Below, piece after piece: positions 33,069 through 46,100 of a stretch of DNA of 64,000 bases (position 1 is the first letter of the stretch; each line of letters starts with the position of its first letter). Location: positions 2,461,009 through 2,525,008 of the forward strand of contig CAXAMN010021361.1 of the NCBI GenBank assembly GCA_963970005.1, in the 5' to 3' direction. The notes below the pieces were generated by a model, which did not search any database, was not told where the DNA came from, and was given only the letters and a program-made list of their open reading frames with translations. The position numbers and the translations under genes are program-made. The stretch is from Durusdinium trenchii (taxonomy: Eukaryota; Sar; Dinophyceae; Suessiales; Symbiodiniaceae).

Positions 33069-34807
33069 TCAGGTGAGACAGCACTTTGGGTCATAGGCTT
33101 TCGCCGACCACCTTAGGTCAGAGGCAAACTCAATGGGTCGAACACCCCTGCTACTGATCTCCGGATCTGCGCGAGCATGAAGCAGGAAAGCCAAGTAGTC
33201 TTCGTTCTCAAAAAAAAGAAACACGGACCTACCCAAAGGCGTGCTGCTCAAGTCCCGGAGAGCTAAAAGAAGCAAAACTCACAACCGCACAAATCTGCTG
33301 TATGCTCGGGAGAAATGCTGTCTACTAATGATGCCTTCTGGCTGGCAAACCTGGTTATATAATGTCTGCCAGTCTGCTCTGTTTTCCAACGAGAGCTGGG
33401 CAAATTTCACATCGTTCTGGGCTTCACCCAAAAATGCAAAGGCTGCAATGTTGTGCAAAGGCGACGCACTTGCGATTACTCCCCGTCCGCCGTGCACATC
33501 CGCTTGGAGCTCCAGGAGCCTAGTAAGCACCTCGCACGGGGCCTCACATCCTGCCACATTGTGAATGGGCAATGTTGGCCCAAGAACTTTCCTCGAAACC
33601 CCACCTCCCAGAAACAAAAGCTCCACGCCGCCTGCGCGGCAAAAAGACAACGGTGAAGCAGTATGGAAGTTGGCACAGTTGGGTTCGGCTCACAATTCCA
33701 ACAGTGTCTCCAACACGTGCAATTCATGGCTTCTGAACCTTACAGCCAAGTGCAAGGCGTGAAGTCAGCCACTTTCAGGACCTCTGGCAAGCCTCGGCCA
33801 CAAAGTAGTTGTGCTCTCCTGAGAGAGTAGCGCAAGCCAGTGGACCTAGGCTTTGTGCTCCAAAGGTTTGGAAAAGGATAATTCCAAAAGCAAGACCTCA
33901 ACACTACGACGCGGCTCCAAGGACCAGTCAGAGTCATATCTTCAAAACGTGACAGGGTGTTTTACGGCTGGGAGGAGTTATAGTGGACCTATGTTTCGGA
34001 GAACCACATGGACGAAGAGATGATGAAACACATCGCAGGGCACGCATGCTTTGAAAGCTGCCCTGCGACGTGTTTCATCATCTAATTAATCATTCATGTT
34101 GTTATCCTTCCTCTGACTCAGCTGCGCGAGATATTGAGTCAAAGCTGTTTGAATGACACTTCTACACAAGGCACGGTCCTTCTTCACCGCAAAGTCCCCG
34201 TAGTGCACAGGGTACCAGTGCCACAAGGGTGCTATGAACTGTGCCCCCCCCAAAAATAGTGTTTTTTTTACTGCAACAATGGCAATCATTGATCTTGCAA
34301 AGGGGAAATGGCACCAAAGCTTTGTCCTACACCAACCCCTTTGAATTTGAAGCCAGGTATGGAAGTATATATGTGAGCCCCTGTCAGGGAGAGCCTTCGG
34401 TACCAAAGCGAGAATGACGTTGCAATGGCAATGGCCCACATATGTTGGAATGCTGTGAACATACTGCAGCTGACCTTCTGCCAGTCCATCCACCGCATGC
34501 TCATCAATAGGCTTAGGAACACATACATAATCCAACCAAAGGTACGCACCCTGTATTTGCCGCAGGTCTGCTTCGGACAGTCTGCCACCTCTCGATTGCG
34601 AGACAATATCAGTTTCGATCTTGAGCTTCCCCGCGATCACGTCACGTGGCTTAAAATACCTTGAAGCACTTGCAGCTGCTCTCCATTCGGACAAGGATGG
34701 TTGTGACCCAGCCACTGGTGCGAGACAAAAATGATCATCTTCGGACCCCACTTCTCTAGAAAACCTTCAGCCTTCAAGAATTGATGCGGCCGGAACCTCT
34801 GTGCCAT
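33069..34807 (-). pseudogene. SHQW-domain protein with C-terminal ankyrin repeats, frameshifted
   Basis: The minus strand reads, from 34807, MAQRFRPHQFLKAEG, then MIIFVSHQWLGHNHPCPNG and QLQVLQGILSHV. A tandem 5-bp duplication (plus-strand TCACG TCACG, 34637-34646) throws it out of frame. The next frame resumes exactly with VIAGKLKIETDIVSQ and continues through QGAYLWLDYVCVPKP, YVHSIPTYVGHCHC and RGWCRTKLWCHFPF to a stop at 34086. Further down, 33650-33279 and 33275-33069 encode ankyrin-like units (PCEVLTRLLELQADVHG, SPLHNIAAFA, LAFLLHARADPEIS). The arrangement matches a multi-copy dinoflagellate family as I remember it; its function is unknown. Either a decayed copy or an assembly error would explain the frameshift. 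Confidence 0.6.
34019..34082. repeat. 24-bp inverted repeat (stem-loop)
   Basis: The arms 34019-34042 and 34059-34082 pair over 24 bases with one mismatch, around a 16-base loop. The left arm begins GATGATGAAACAC and the right arm ends GTGTTTCATCATC. It lies four bases beyond the stop codon (34086) of the SHQW frame on the minus strand. It could be a small foldback transposon or an RNA 3' structure. Confidence 0.75.
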
Positions 34808-34829
34808 CTGGAGAACATGCCCAACGCTC

Positions 34830-36050
34830 ATCACCCACATGGGGGCATGTTGTTGATGCTCAAAGCGAAAGCCATCTCAGCGACTGATACGCGATCCCAT
34901 GGCGAGTAGTCTTGGAGTGATCTATCTATAGTCTCGATTGATTCGTTCTGGCCATGATTCTGGACATGTCTGTCTGCATCTCAAACAGTTTCTTTCAAAA
35001 AGAGAGAGAGAGAGAGAACAAACCAAAACGAAAAATCAAATGATGAGAGACGCATTCTTGTTATTGTTTTAGCCATATTCCTCTGTCTCTACTGTATATC
35101 TTGACACGAGGTGTGACGATCCAAACAGCACGCCGGCGTCTTTTGTGGTCGTGGGCCGATGTATGTAAACATCCTGTCTAAACACGACAAACAACACATT
35201 TCAGTGACAACATAAGGGGTCTCGCGCCCCATACATCCAAGAAAAGCAAGCCCAATTATGGCGGATTCATCATTGACCTGGTGTTTTATATTGTTGTATA
35301 AGCTTGGGAAAGCTCCTTAATTACTGACCTTGGGCAGCTGCAATGATGACGTGTTTGAGACAGGTTGTTTGTGGGCTCTTGGAGTTGGCAGTTGGGCACC
35401 TTACCTCACCACTCGACCAGCGCGCCTTGGGTGGGTGCAACCTTCGCCGCAGCGTTTCCGTGGTCCATCCCGCCACCTGAACATGGGCATTCAACGGCCA
35501 AGACCACAACAAATCGGTTGAGGGCCAAAGATTCTGAAGTAACATGGAGTCATGGCCCGGATGTCAAGGACCTCGACTAAACAATATTTACACTTCTTGT
35601 GGGAAATGCAGTTCGGCCCACATATTTTTCCCACAGCCTTCAATGTCAGTTGCAAGACTAGGTCCGCTGGTGTTGTGTTCAACTGATAATTATTGGAACA
35701 TGATTTCAAAAGGAAGGGTTCTCGATTCTCGGCTTCCATGTTTGTTGGAGGGTGGCTAAAGTGGTAAACAGTCCACTTTGGTACATTGCTCGCGGTTCGG
35801 TTCCCGGAGTCTGTTGGCCTCAGAAAAGGTGTAGTGAATGTAGTGCGGCAACTTGGAATGTCACACACACACATTGGACACACAAACACATGGAAGCATA
35901 GCCGCTAAAGGCGCTAAGTGTAAGACAGTAATGAATCACGCACCACACTAGGATTGGCAGCCTTGCTCTTTTCTTCCGTGCTGGGATAGCTCGGGCTTCT
36001 GGTCTTTGCGCACAGTTGGCGTACAAAACTAGCATGCTTTCTTTCCTCAG
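34830..36050. other. Spacer between calreticulin and SHQW genes
   Basis: It holds a (GA)n tract near 34999-35016 and short chance frames, with no recognisable exon. It includes the 3' flank of the calreticulin gene. No further calreticulin exon encoding an ER-retention tail was found in it. Confidence 0.5.
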
Positions 36051-36055
36051 ATGTC

Positions 36056-39000
36056 TTAATCTTCCTCGGAGTCGTCGTCATCCTCATCCTCCTTGGAGTC
36101 CGCTGCCTTCTTGGCCTCTTCAGCCTTTTTGTCGTCCTCTTCCTTCTTCTTGGCCTTCTCGACCTCGCCCAAATGAAAATGGGGTCGACAAATTCAAAGA
36201 AGCATAAAGGAACCTGGACCAGCAGCCCCCAAGGAGTGCTTATTTTAATAGAGTTTTACTGTAATAGCCCCTTAGGAGACGTGCACCCCTCAGAGGTTAA
36301 GAGGTGTCCACCAACAGAGCCCTATAGAGTCCAGTTTGTAAAGTGTTAGGACGGCCAAGAACCAGCATCAACTGACCAAGGAAAGTCGCTGAGTCAGTGG
36401 CAGTTTCGCGTCCACATTCCACAGACTTTTACAACGTGTGTTCATCTTTGACGGATCCGTGCTGTGAAATACAGGTGATGAAAGGTGATGAAACCCGCTG
36501 TTGCCACCTGCATGTTTCTTGCATTCCGCGGCATGCACAAAGTCTGCGTTGTTGTTTCTGCACAAATGTCATTCACCGCCTCCAAAACCAAACACCCATA
36601 TGCCATATGCAGTATCTGGGTGCTTCAAACCCGTGCATGTCCACCTTGGTCAAGGACAAACGTAGCCTAGTCCCTGAACTCCGCACGCTGGGCTGGGTTT
36701 GGTCAAAACCCCGGCGCCTCACTGAGTGTCTTCCACTTCTGGAGGAATTTGTCGGCCTCAGAAACCTCGTCTGTGATAATGATGTTATCAAAAATGGTGT
36801 TGCCTTTCACCTGCCACAAGTCAAAACCAATGAAGCCAAAGTCGTCATACTTGTAGAGACTGTCATCATCCACAAAATCCTCAGATGGATCACCCATACG
36901 CATCGCTTGTTGCATGACACGAAAACAAGCTCACATGGACTCCGAAGACCCTGTGCTTTGTCAACCAAAAATTGGACCAATGCTAGTCTTCAACGTATTT
37001 TTCTGCATGTACATTGCGTATATCACATGCACTCCAGCCAGCACCACATACTTCCACCGCGTCCAGTGAGTAAGGCCACCAAAAATCGGACCATGGTGTT
37101 GTTGCCACGGTCTGCTTGGCTTCCAAGTCTCAGGGTTGGCGATCTTCTTGGCTTCCCAAATTCCCTTGTAGGCAGGATTGGAGATGCGCTTCACGGTCCA
37201 CTCGCCCTTGTAGTCGGGGTTGTCAATCATGGGTGCTTCCCATTCCTCAGTGTTTCAGGGCAAGGCCAAACCCGCGGCGTGCTCGGTGCCGGCCTTAGAC
37301 GATGACTGGTCCAGTCTAGCAGGTGCCCAGCAAGGTGCTAGAAACATGCTGAAACGTGACGACGTGGGTGTGAGCAACACACCTCAGGACTCAGGACTAG
37401 GAACAAGAACGCTACTAGGAACAAGTGCCACGCTAGTAGTAACAGGTGCCTTACTAGTAGGAACAAGAAGCTAGTAGAAACAAGTGCATCGCTAGGGGTT
37501 CCTGGCCTTACTACTAGGAGCAAGAACGCTACGAATGGAGCAAAGGGCATCGCTACTAGCAACCAGGCCTATGCGGCAGCGTGGAATTGGGGGACTAGTT
37601 GTCTGCGTGCGCAGTCTGTACATGTTGCGCGTCGATGCCAGTTATGGATATTGTAGGTTTGCAGGAGGAACCTACATCTGCAACAACTTAGCAGGTGAAA
37701 TGTAGAAGTACAGGGAACTCACTGTGAACAACTAACTTTGAGCAAACATCAGGAAACCTTCTCCTAAGTGGTTATTTAGTATTTTTTCATTGTAGGATTC
37801 ACCCTATTCATCCACCTCTTGTGCAGTTTCATTGTTCAGGGCTGGGTTTCACAAAAAGTCACAGGACACCGCCGCCCGGCAACAAAAATAAACCAAAAAA
37901 CAACTGTCCCCAACAGAAAAATGAGCAGAGTTTCTGCTTTCTACATATATGACAAATGACATCACATGACTGATTTCGCTCTCTTGTTAAAAAGTGTTTA
38001 TAAAAATATGCATGTTATTGGATGTGTGTTGGAGGAGGACGGGCAAATTTCTATAAATTCCTTGCCCATCTGGACTTGTCTTCCCTGACTACGGAAGACA
38101 AGAACACGATAGGCATAGGCCCTTGGAGGGCCAGTTTCGGATGTCCCTTAATTACATCTCCCAAATGCAATTCTGTCTCGATCTCCTTTCAGCTAAGGTT
38201 CCCCATCCTCTTCGTCATCCCAATCATCAGGCTTTTTGGCCTTGCTGTCCACAATGCGCTTCTCCTCTACCCAGTTCTCCGGCTTCTTGTCCTCAAGGCC
38301 GTACTCAGGTTCGAATCCCGAATTCGGTCTTTGGCCAACCCAAAACGAACCAACCACGTTGAATAGACTTGGCTTTGATAAAAGTCTGGAAAAGGGTACT
38401 GGCCTGAGCTCGCCAGTCGCTCCCTCCGGTCCTCCGGGTCATCCATCATTGAATCATCCACCCAGTCGCTGGGCTTCTTGTCCTCTGGGTCCTTGATCTC
38501 CTCATGCGATGATGCGGAGCATGGGAGCGGCAAGAAACAATCAAGAATCAAGACTGGAACAGGGCCAACTTCAGAAAGTCCCAAAGACTGAACAAAGACT
38601 CAAGCCTCAGATTCCGTCAAGACCTAAAAATGCTTGGATTCCAACATTCACCCGCTCCTTGGGGGCCAGCAACTCCCAATCCTCCTTCAACGATCCTTCG
38701 TAGATCTTTTCACCTGGACGCTTTGAACAGCCAATTCAGCGATAGGCCTCTGGATAGCCTAGGGGTAGGCCTAGGATAGGGGTATCGGTAGGCTAGGGGT
38801 AGGCCTATCACAGGCCTATGGGTACCCTAGGCTAGCCCCATATGACCCGCTAGGGTCTACCCGTCTACCCTAGCTCGACAATAGCCCTATCTGTGGGACT
38901 TCTGTATGGGCAAGTAAGTACGTCCAACGGGTCACTTTCGGGAGTCTGGGACCAGGACCGTGCACGCTTGGTGCGACACCAGGGCTGATACTATACTGAT

Positions 39001-42000
39001 GCTAGTAACATTCCAAGGTCGCTTCAAAAGTTGTAGCACGTCCCTGCTCACCACCCCCAAAAAAGGTCATGCGCGTCGTTACTCATACAAATTGGTGGAT
39101 GCTTAAGCTAGTTCAACCCGTTGGTCATCCAGGGCACCATCGATCTCCACTCGTGCAGTGTTGTCCGGCTTGAGCACCAGCCTTGGGTGTGCTGATTGAC
39201 TTGAAAACATCCCACCGAGGCATGCGCTATGTGTTCCGAATTGCTCGAATCGAGGCCATTCAAAAAATCTACTGGTTCATTGGAGTCTTCCATGTTTGTC
39301 TTCCAGCCTAGAGGCCTGTAAACATGAGAGGTGCCTTCACCCTCCTGCTTGTAGGCCAAGTCTGACTTCTTCAGGACGTTCTTCCCCTTGTAGCTGAAGA
39401 TCAAGTGGGTACCTTGGGCACCGATGACAAATGCGACGATGTGAGACTGCTAGGCCGCAGCACAAGCAGTGGCCAGATTTTCGTGTGACAGGGGTGCCTC
39501 TTTTCAGCCCAAACATCAAAGGGCCTAAAAAAGACCACTAGAATCCCATGTAAGGCCTCCTCCTTCCAAGTTCTTGACCAAATCCTTCACATGCAACACC
39601 TCGAAACCACTCAACACATGTCGATCCCATTCAGCAGAATGTTGGGAAACTATTGGCCACTCACTTCCTAAGTGCTCCATTCCTGAGTCAGATCTGAGCA
39701 AATCCCAAATTTTGGCAAACGACATCAGCAGTTGGTGGCAACTTCCACTTGCTTATGTAGATGCCAGTATGGGGATGCTCACTGGCACTTGGGGAAATTA
39801 ACAAATTGCACACCTCCAGCATCAACATCCTTTGAGAATCTCTCAGGTTGATCCCCAACCCCCGACAATCAACCAATTGACAGTGACAGGTCAAGAAATA
39901 GCACTACTCAGAACAGTCTAAGTTGAAGTAATGACAGCGCAGTTTGGGACTGTAGTCCTGCGTGGGCGTTCTTCCACAGACCATTATCTTTTTGGCGTGA
40001 ATCTTCCAAAGATCGATGAAGTGTTCCACCTCCCAAATGGCTCCTGAGGCTCCCGACGCTTTGTGTAGCCGCACTTGTCGGGGCCGAACATGATGTTGTA
40101 AGGAGTTGGGTCACCAAAGGTCTTTGGGTCACTCAGCTTGGGGCCAATCTTCACATATCCACCGCCACACTCGATGTCCTGAAGTTCGGCGATCCGGCTG
40201 AGATCTTTGAAGCTGCCTGGTGGCTCCCTTACTATTCATTCAGCTTGCAAATTACTGTTATTAAAGACATGCTAAACGTATTTACATGATTTTAAACCTG
40301 CATATTCATTCTTGACGCCAGCAACAATGGCGCGTGCAGCACATCTACCGAAGCATCTACTGTATACCTCTGTCATGCACTGTGCACAAGTTCACCACCG
40401 ACTGTCCATTCCCCTTGAGTCCCCGTAAGCTAATCCTTCTCGTACTTGGCTTGGTACTGGATGATGAGCTCCTTGCCAGCCTCAGACTTGCAGCCGTCAA
40501 ACGGCCCATGTCACCTCTTTGATTAATATCTTGCAAACAAGAGTGTGCACGAGTAAATTAGAACACGATCCTGGCACCTTAAGGGCACAAAATGAGCACA
40601 CCGGTGCAGCCAACATATTTGGGGATGTGTGATGAATAACCATGAGGCAATCCAAAACACACACACAAACACACACACACAGCGATGGGTCTCATCTCAA
40701 TCTATATATACTATACACGACGTCGCAGGACACAATCCAGTCTACGAAAGTCAACAAAGATCCTAGAAACGATGTCGAAAAGCTGTTCATGTCAAATGCG
40801 CTTGATCATGCTGGTGAACCCCAGAAAGAACCTTCAAATACGCCCCCCGAATGAACAAATTTCATCGATCACTGACCATGGGGCGCTACCGGCTTCATCC
40901 TGACGATTTTCTGACCGTCTACCGGATGCTTCATCCCTGACTCGGTGGCTGTGGGTCAACAACCGGGAGTCCCTGGTTGACCACGGCACACGAACAGAAT
41001 GGATGACTAAAAAGGTCCATCTACCCTATCACAGCCCGGTGGCTAGGCCGTGGGTTCGGGCTGCTTCGGGCCAAGCTGCGTTGCTGAAGGACTCGAAGCC
41101 GGCGGATAAACCGAAGAAGCGCGAGTCCTCGGCAGTCTGGATGCCTTGGTCCTCGGCCTCGTCGCCGAACCATTTCCCTGCCTCGGCGGGCTGTACGGGC
41201 TCGACAGGTGTTCTTGTGGTGCAAGTATGCTCAGAAGGTTCTTAAGGAAGACTGGGAAGAATTGGAATGGAACACTACCAGCTGTTGGAGACCGTATGGG
41301 ATGGCTGAAATCAAAATACTTGTGTGTTCAAAGGGGCCAAAGGAGGGAGATGGGCCCCCCAATCTCCTGGAAATGAATGTGCCGCTCTCGCAGGCCCTCG
41401 CATGATCATAACCCAAATGATACTAGAAATAGCATAAAAGGGGCGCCTCCCATAATTCTTATATTCTTCCTCCACCAATGCGGGAGGCTACTGTTGCCTA
41501 TGCTGAGGATTGAATGTGTTTCAATACTCCACATCGTCAATGGATTGTTCTTCACTCACATCTACAAGCTCTTGGGTCTTCTCTCGCTTTTGATACAATG
41601 AGGCGGCCTACCAAACACACGTTGCATGGCCTGACTGTCCTGACTCCCCAAATCTCACCCATACGTCTCCACCGAACCAAATGTCTGTCACAGCCCCGTG
41701 GGCCATCCCTCACCAAGTGACCGAGAGCTTCCAGGTGCCTTGCGTGCCATCGCTCTTCTTCCACTCGCTGGAGCTCCATCGATCCTCCCAGCCACTGCCG
41801 AAGGTCTCAGCAAAATAGACCTCTCCACCGAGCCGATCCGGACACCGAGACCAACCGGAGTAACGGTGAACCACTCGTGTCTGGTGAACCACGTGTGTCT
41901 GCTACGAGGTCCGTCATGGAGAGTCAGAGTGGCGGTCCCGGTGCCTGAGACTGGTTGATATGTTCTGATGGTCCCGTGACCCTTGACATCCCTCGACCTT

Positions 42001-42965
42001 TGGGGACATGTGAGAACCAAAAACAATAGAACAGCTGAGAGAATTCCATAAAGCCTTGTATAGACTTATTTTGTTGTCGAAACGAGGCAAACTAGCAGAA
42101 CCAGCACTACAAAATGGCAACTTCAGCACTAGCTGCTATCACTAGCTATAGATAACAAACCATTCTTGAGGAACATTCGGGGAGGGGTTGGGGAGAAACA
42201 TGGGTCGGCTTCCAATGGTTTCCCAAAGCTTTCAGGCCTCAGCATATCGTCTTGTGTTGAAATCCGAGATGTCTACCCTCCTTTGAGCAGTTCGGGTGGT
42301 TTTGTGAGGCAAAGGTGGCAGATTGGCATTCTGTAGAAGGGAGGGCGTCCTGCACTTCGAGATTTGGGAAAAAAAACACCAGAAAAGTCACATAACACCA
42401 CTACAAGAACCAGCACTACAAAACGGCAACTTCAGCAATAGCTATATAACAAACCATTCTTGGCAAGTTTACCATAGTTTACCATTTTCCAGCGGGTCAT
42501 TTTGCCGGTCTCGTGCGCATACTTTGTATATGAGAACACTACAACAATCAATCCTGCATCCCCCTACCAAATCCTCCAGCACAACTTTCTCTACAAAATG
42601 CAAGGTTTGCCACAAAATGCAAATCGGCCAGTTCACAACCACCTTAAATGTGAATGACTCAATGACCATGTTTCCCTGCAGAATCACAAGTCTGCAAATC
42701 ATCATATTCTGGGTGCGCTGAGATTTCCCTCGACTCTACAAAATGCCAAACCTCAAAATGCAGGACAAGTTTTCCTATTTTAAATAGAGAGCCATATTTC
42801 CAGTGGTCAACCCGTCACATTCTGTCGTGAAAACATGCAGGATGATATCAATTATCTGGTTCCTCTCCGTCTCAGCAAACACTACATGTCTTTGCACGGC
42901 AAATGTGAGGCCTTGCCATTGGCGAGGCCCAAGGCGCCCAAGCACACGGCACTACGACGCATCAT
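36056..42965 (-). CDS. CRT: Calreticulin, ER calcium-binding lectin chaperone, 13 exons
   Basis: Exons: 42965-42917, 41822-41722, 41181-41080, 40480-40436, 40178-40058, 39412-39316, 39181-39118, 38705-38652, 38497-38432, 38291-38202, 37245-37132, 36879-36718, 36163-36056. They sum to 1173 bases, a 390-residue protein, with every joint in phase. A signal peptide ([16 protein letters not shown]) leads into [15 protein letters not shown]. Family signatures follow: [69 protein letters not shown]-domain repeats follow ([26 protein letters not shown], then NPDYKGEW and [12 protein letters not shown]), then [20 protein letters not shown] and an acidic tail. Known role: lectin chaperone for glycoproteins and calcium store in the ER lumen. 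Introns start GT (4), GC (4) or GA (4). The tail ends DSEED with no HDEL/KDEL. Exons 1-3 boundaries are least certain. Confidence 0.93.
37300..37560. repeat. Intronic GCTACTAG-rich repeat, related to 32.06-32.16 kb
   Basis: Within a calreticulin intron, CTAG-containing words recur (ACTAGTAGGAACAAG, GCTAGGGGTTCCTGGCC). A 25-base word beginning CTAGGGGTTCCTGGCC at 37492-37516 is identical to 32124-32148, which shows a dispersed repeat family. Confidence 0.6.
38745..38885. repeat. Cluster of short palindromes in a calreticulin intron
   Basis: TAGGCCTA, CCTAGG, AGGCCT and CTAGGGGTAGGCCT words are repeated in both orientations, so the stretch could fold into several small hairpins. It lies in the intron between exons 7 and 8. 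Confidence 0.6.
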
Positions 42966-43134
42966 TGCGCTTCGGCCCGGAAATCCGGTTGGTTCGGCCC
43001 CCCTGGCCGTGACGAGGCGCCCCAAATTCCGCCTTGAGCCACGAATCCGTGCGGGTCCGTGCAAGCGGCCTCATGTTGGATTCAACTGAGAACGCTCTCT
43101 TTTGTCTGGTTTTGGCAACCAGTTTCACGCGGTT

Positions 43135-46100
43135 TCACATGTCGGAGCCCAAAAACCACCCGTTCCAGCCTTCGGTTCCTTCGCCTTTGGGATCGTCCAG
43201 GGTTGGCTCGTCATCCTTCTTACGCACCTGGCGTGAATGTTTGAGCTCTGCAGCCTGGGCTTCTCAACACGATGACCTTCCAAAAGTACAACTAAAGGAT
43301 CAAAGCACCCATGTATAGCGGGGTGAATGATCAAAGTCAATAATTCCGACATTTTCCGACAGTGGACTCACCCCTCAGACTGCAGTTTTCAACAATCTGA
43401 CTCTAGGGATCCACATACCTTCTCAGAAGGTACTTGGGCCCTCCAAGCCCACATAAATAGTCTCAGAAGGTGTGTGGATCCATAGGGTGAGAAGGGACCT
43501 CCTGAACAAGTTTCATCCTGTCCTGGTCACGGGTCACCCCCGCGCCTCGAGTGGCAGCCCTTCGTTGGACTTGGACATCTTCATCCCGCCAAGGCAAAGC
43601 CAGCAAAGCTGTGCTCAGTGAACCACTTCCAATCATGTAAGAAGTGGAAGCGTCAAGCAAAACAATATAGAGAAATAAGTTAAAACATATATTCAAAACA
43701 ATTGAACAAAAGTGTGGACCACCTGGTTAATCACCAATGTCCATGACTACACCCCCGAAGAGACACACATAGAATCTGCAAACACAACACTTTCACACAA
43801 AAAGACTCCAAATTCTAAGTGGGTTATATCGGGGGAGACCTGATCTATTATACATCATTAAATTTCAACACCGAGCGCAGCCTTGACATCTTGGCAGGAG
43901 GGCGGCCCCTGCAAACCCATGCTGAGCCAACACGCCTGTTGTCTGTGCTATTTTTGCAACTTCCCGTGAAAACCAAACCGTCCATGGGAATACAAAACAA
44001 GTACATATTGTTGCATCTATCATATGTTAATAAAGAGAGAGAAACATACAATATGACTCTGTTGCGTTGTATTGCTCAAGGAAGCAAAGACTCATCAGGT
44101 GTTTGAAGGACTTCTGCAACTTTTTCATGCAACTAGGACCTGGATACAGCACCCATGTGTTCCAACTGCAACTGTGGTCATGGTTGAGCAGCAAAGTTGA
44201 GGTAGAGTGGCCTCGCTTTGCCATAGCAGGACCTGGGTAGAAAAGGCTAACCTGTGGGGGCTAGAAGCTTTTCAAAGTACATCAACTGACTTACAAAGCA
44301 TGACTTGGGAAAATGGTTCTTTCCACCAACCTAAAGGGTTGTCATGAGTCTTCCGACGTCTTCCGCTGAAGCATGTGAGTGAAAGTGTGCCAACCAGGTC
44401 CCAGTCCCAGGTTTAAACAACCATGAAGCTTAAAGGGATTGACTTGAATGGATCGGCCAATATCAGTTCGTTGGGAGGATGAGCAGCCCAGTGGTCGCCC
44501 TGCTTAGCTTTGGAAAGCCCGCGATGAACGCCATGCAGGCCAAGCACGGAAACGGTGATTCTTCTCTTGCTCCTCCTTCCAGGTACGTCAAAAAAAGGAC
44601 CCCTGCCAACAAATGTCGGAGCTAATGAGAGAGAGAGAGAGAAAGAGACCGAGAGACCTGTATACTTAGTCAGTTGACAAGTTGATGCTTGAGAAACACT
44701 TGCCCAAAAAAAAACTTCAACTTCAGTTGGACCAAAAACTGAAGTATCTTTCCTTCCTTGTCCTTCAGTTGCCCCAGAACAGCGGAAGTAAACCGATTAG
44801 CCAAATGCAAGTTCGGATGGACACGCCCCAAATTATCTCCAATGGGACACCTTAATTGACAATGAAAAGACTGAGTTTAACATGTCTAAAATGCATTGCC
44901 TTTGCACATGCACAAGCCCCCCGGAACAAACAATCAGTCTTAATTCAATAAACGGACTTAAATACCAGAATACCATCTCCAAAAACACACCCACGATCTG
45001 CATCGTTTTGGGAATGATTGCCGTGACTCAAAAAAAGAACTTCATCTCGTTCTTTTCTCTTGCGGTGTCCTGGAGCTTGGCCAAGGCATCATCCTGGCCT
45101 TAGACGATGCAGTCCACCACGGCCCCATGGTGGTGCTTGTTGATTGGGAAACTGGGACCACAAGGAAATCAGGAATCGTACCCCCGGTCAGTGGTAAGGA
45201 AGTAAGGAAGGATGAAGCGAATGGGTCGCGCAGCTTTTGGAACATTCACTAAGCCAGTCCTTGATCCTAATTGTTATTATTCTGCGTGCTATAATATATA
45301 TATAGTATATACATATATGTACCGCACACTTGGTATGCAACAGGCCCATCGGCCCATCTGCCAGTAAAGTGCCTGTCAGGATTGATCACAGCAAACTGGG
45401 GGCAGGTGCGAGAACGCAACGCCCAAAGAGTTGTTTCAGCCTGACGTGGATTCGAATATTGGTGCTTGGCACACGGGCTCTGGATTCCGCAGGTGCCACA
45501 CCATCAGGTGCTGGAACCATGTGACATACCATCAGGTGGATCGAGTCTTCGCTCGAATTCCACTAGAACAGGGACCTGTAGCAGGACGACCAAATGAAAA
45601 GTCACATTCTTTGGAGAACTCAGCTCATCCACCAAGGAGAAATCCTATCATGACAGAATGCCTCCTGCATCTCTTCTGCTTGGCGCCGTTCTTCTGCTTC
45701 TTTGGCCTCCCAAGCTCCCCGAGCCCGCAGTTTATCAAAAGTCGACGCAACATCGACGAGGCTTCATGAATTTTACGGTAACTACATCTGTGTACTCCAT
45801 TCTCTCTCTGAAAAAAAAACTCTCAAAGTGGATGAACATCCCCAGAAACACACCGGTTTCATCACAACATCCACCTGTCAAGACCCAGTCATCCGCGCCT
45901 CCGACTCCCGCTGCCCTGGCACAAAGGGTCGGAATGGCAAAACTTCTGGCAAAGCCAGAATTCCACTTTCACTTACTTTATCTTTCTTCCAGGTATGTTA
46001 ACTAGATTCTAGATATAACACGATTAACTGTTACTGTATACACCTAGCAAGAAGGCCAGAAATACCACTTGCTCCCCGGAATGCCACCGACCCGGACCCT

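Noticed and set aside
37116-37298. Plus-strand frames across calreticulin exon 11
   Set aside because: Antisense to an exon whose minus-strand frame matches the calreticulin P-domain repeats.
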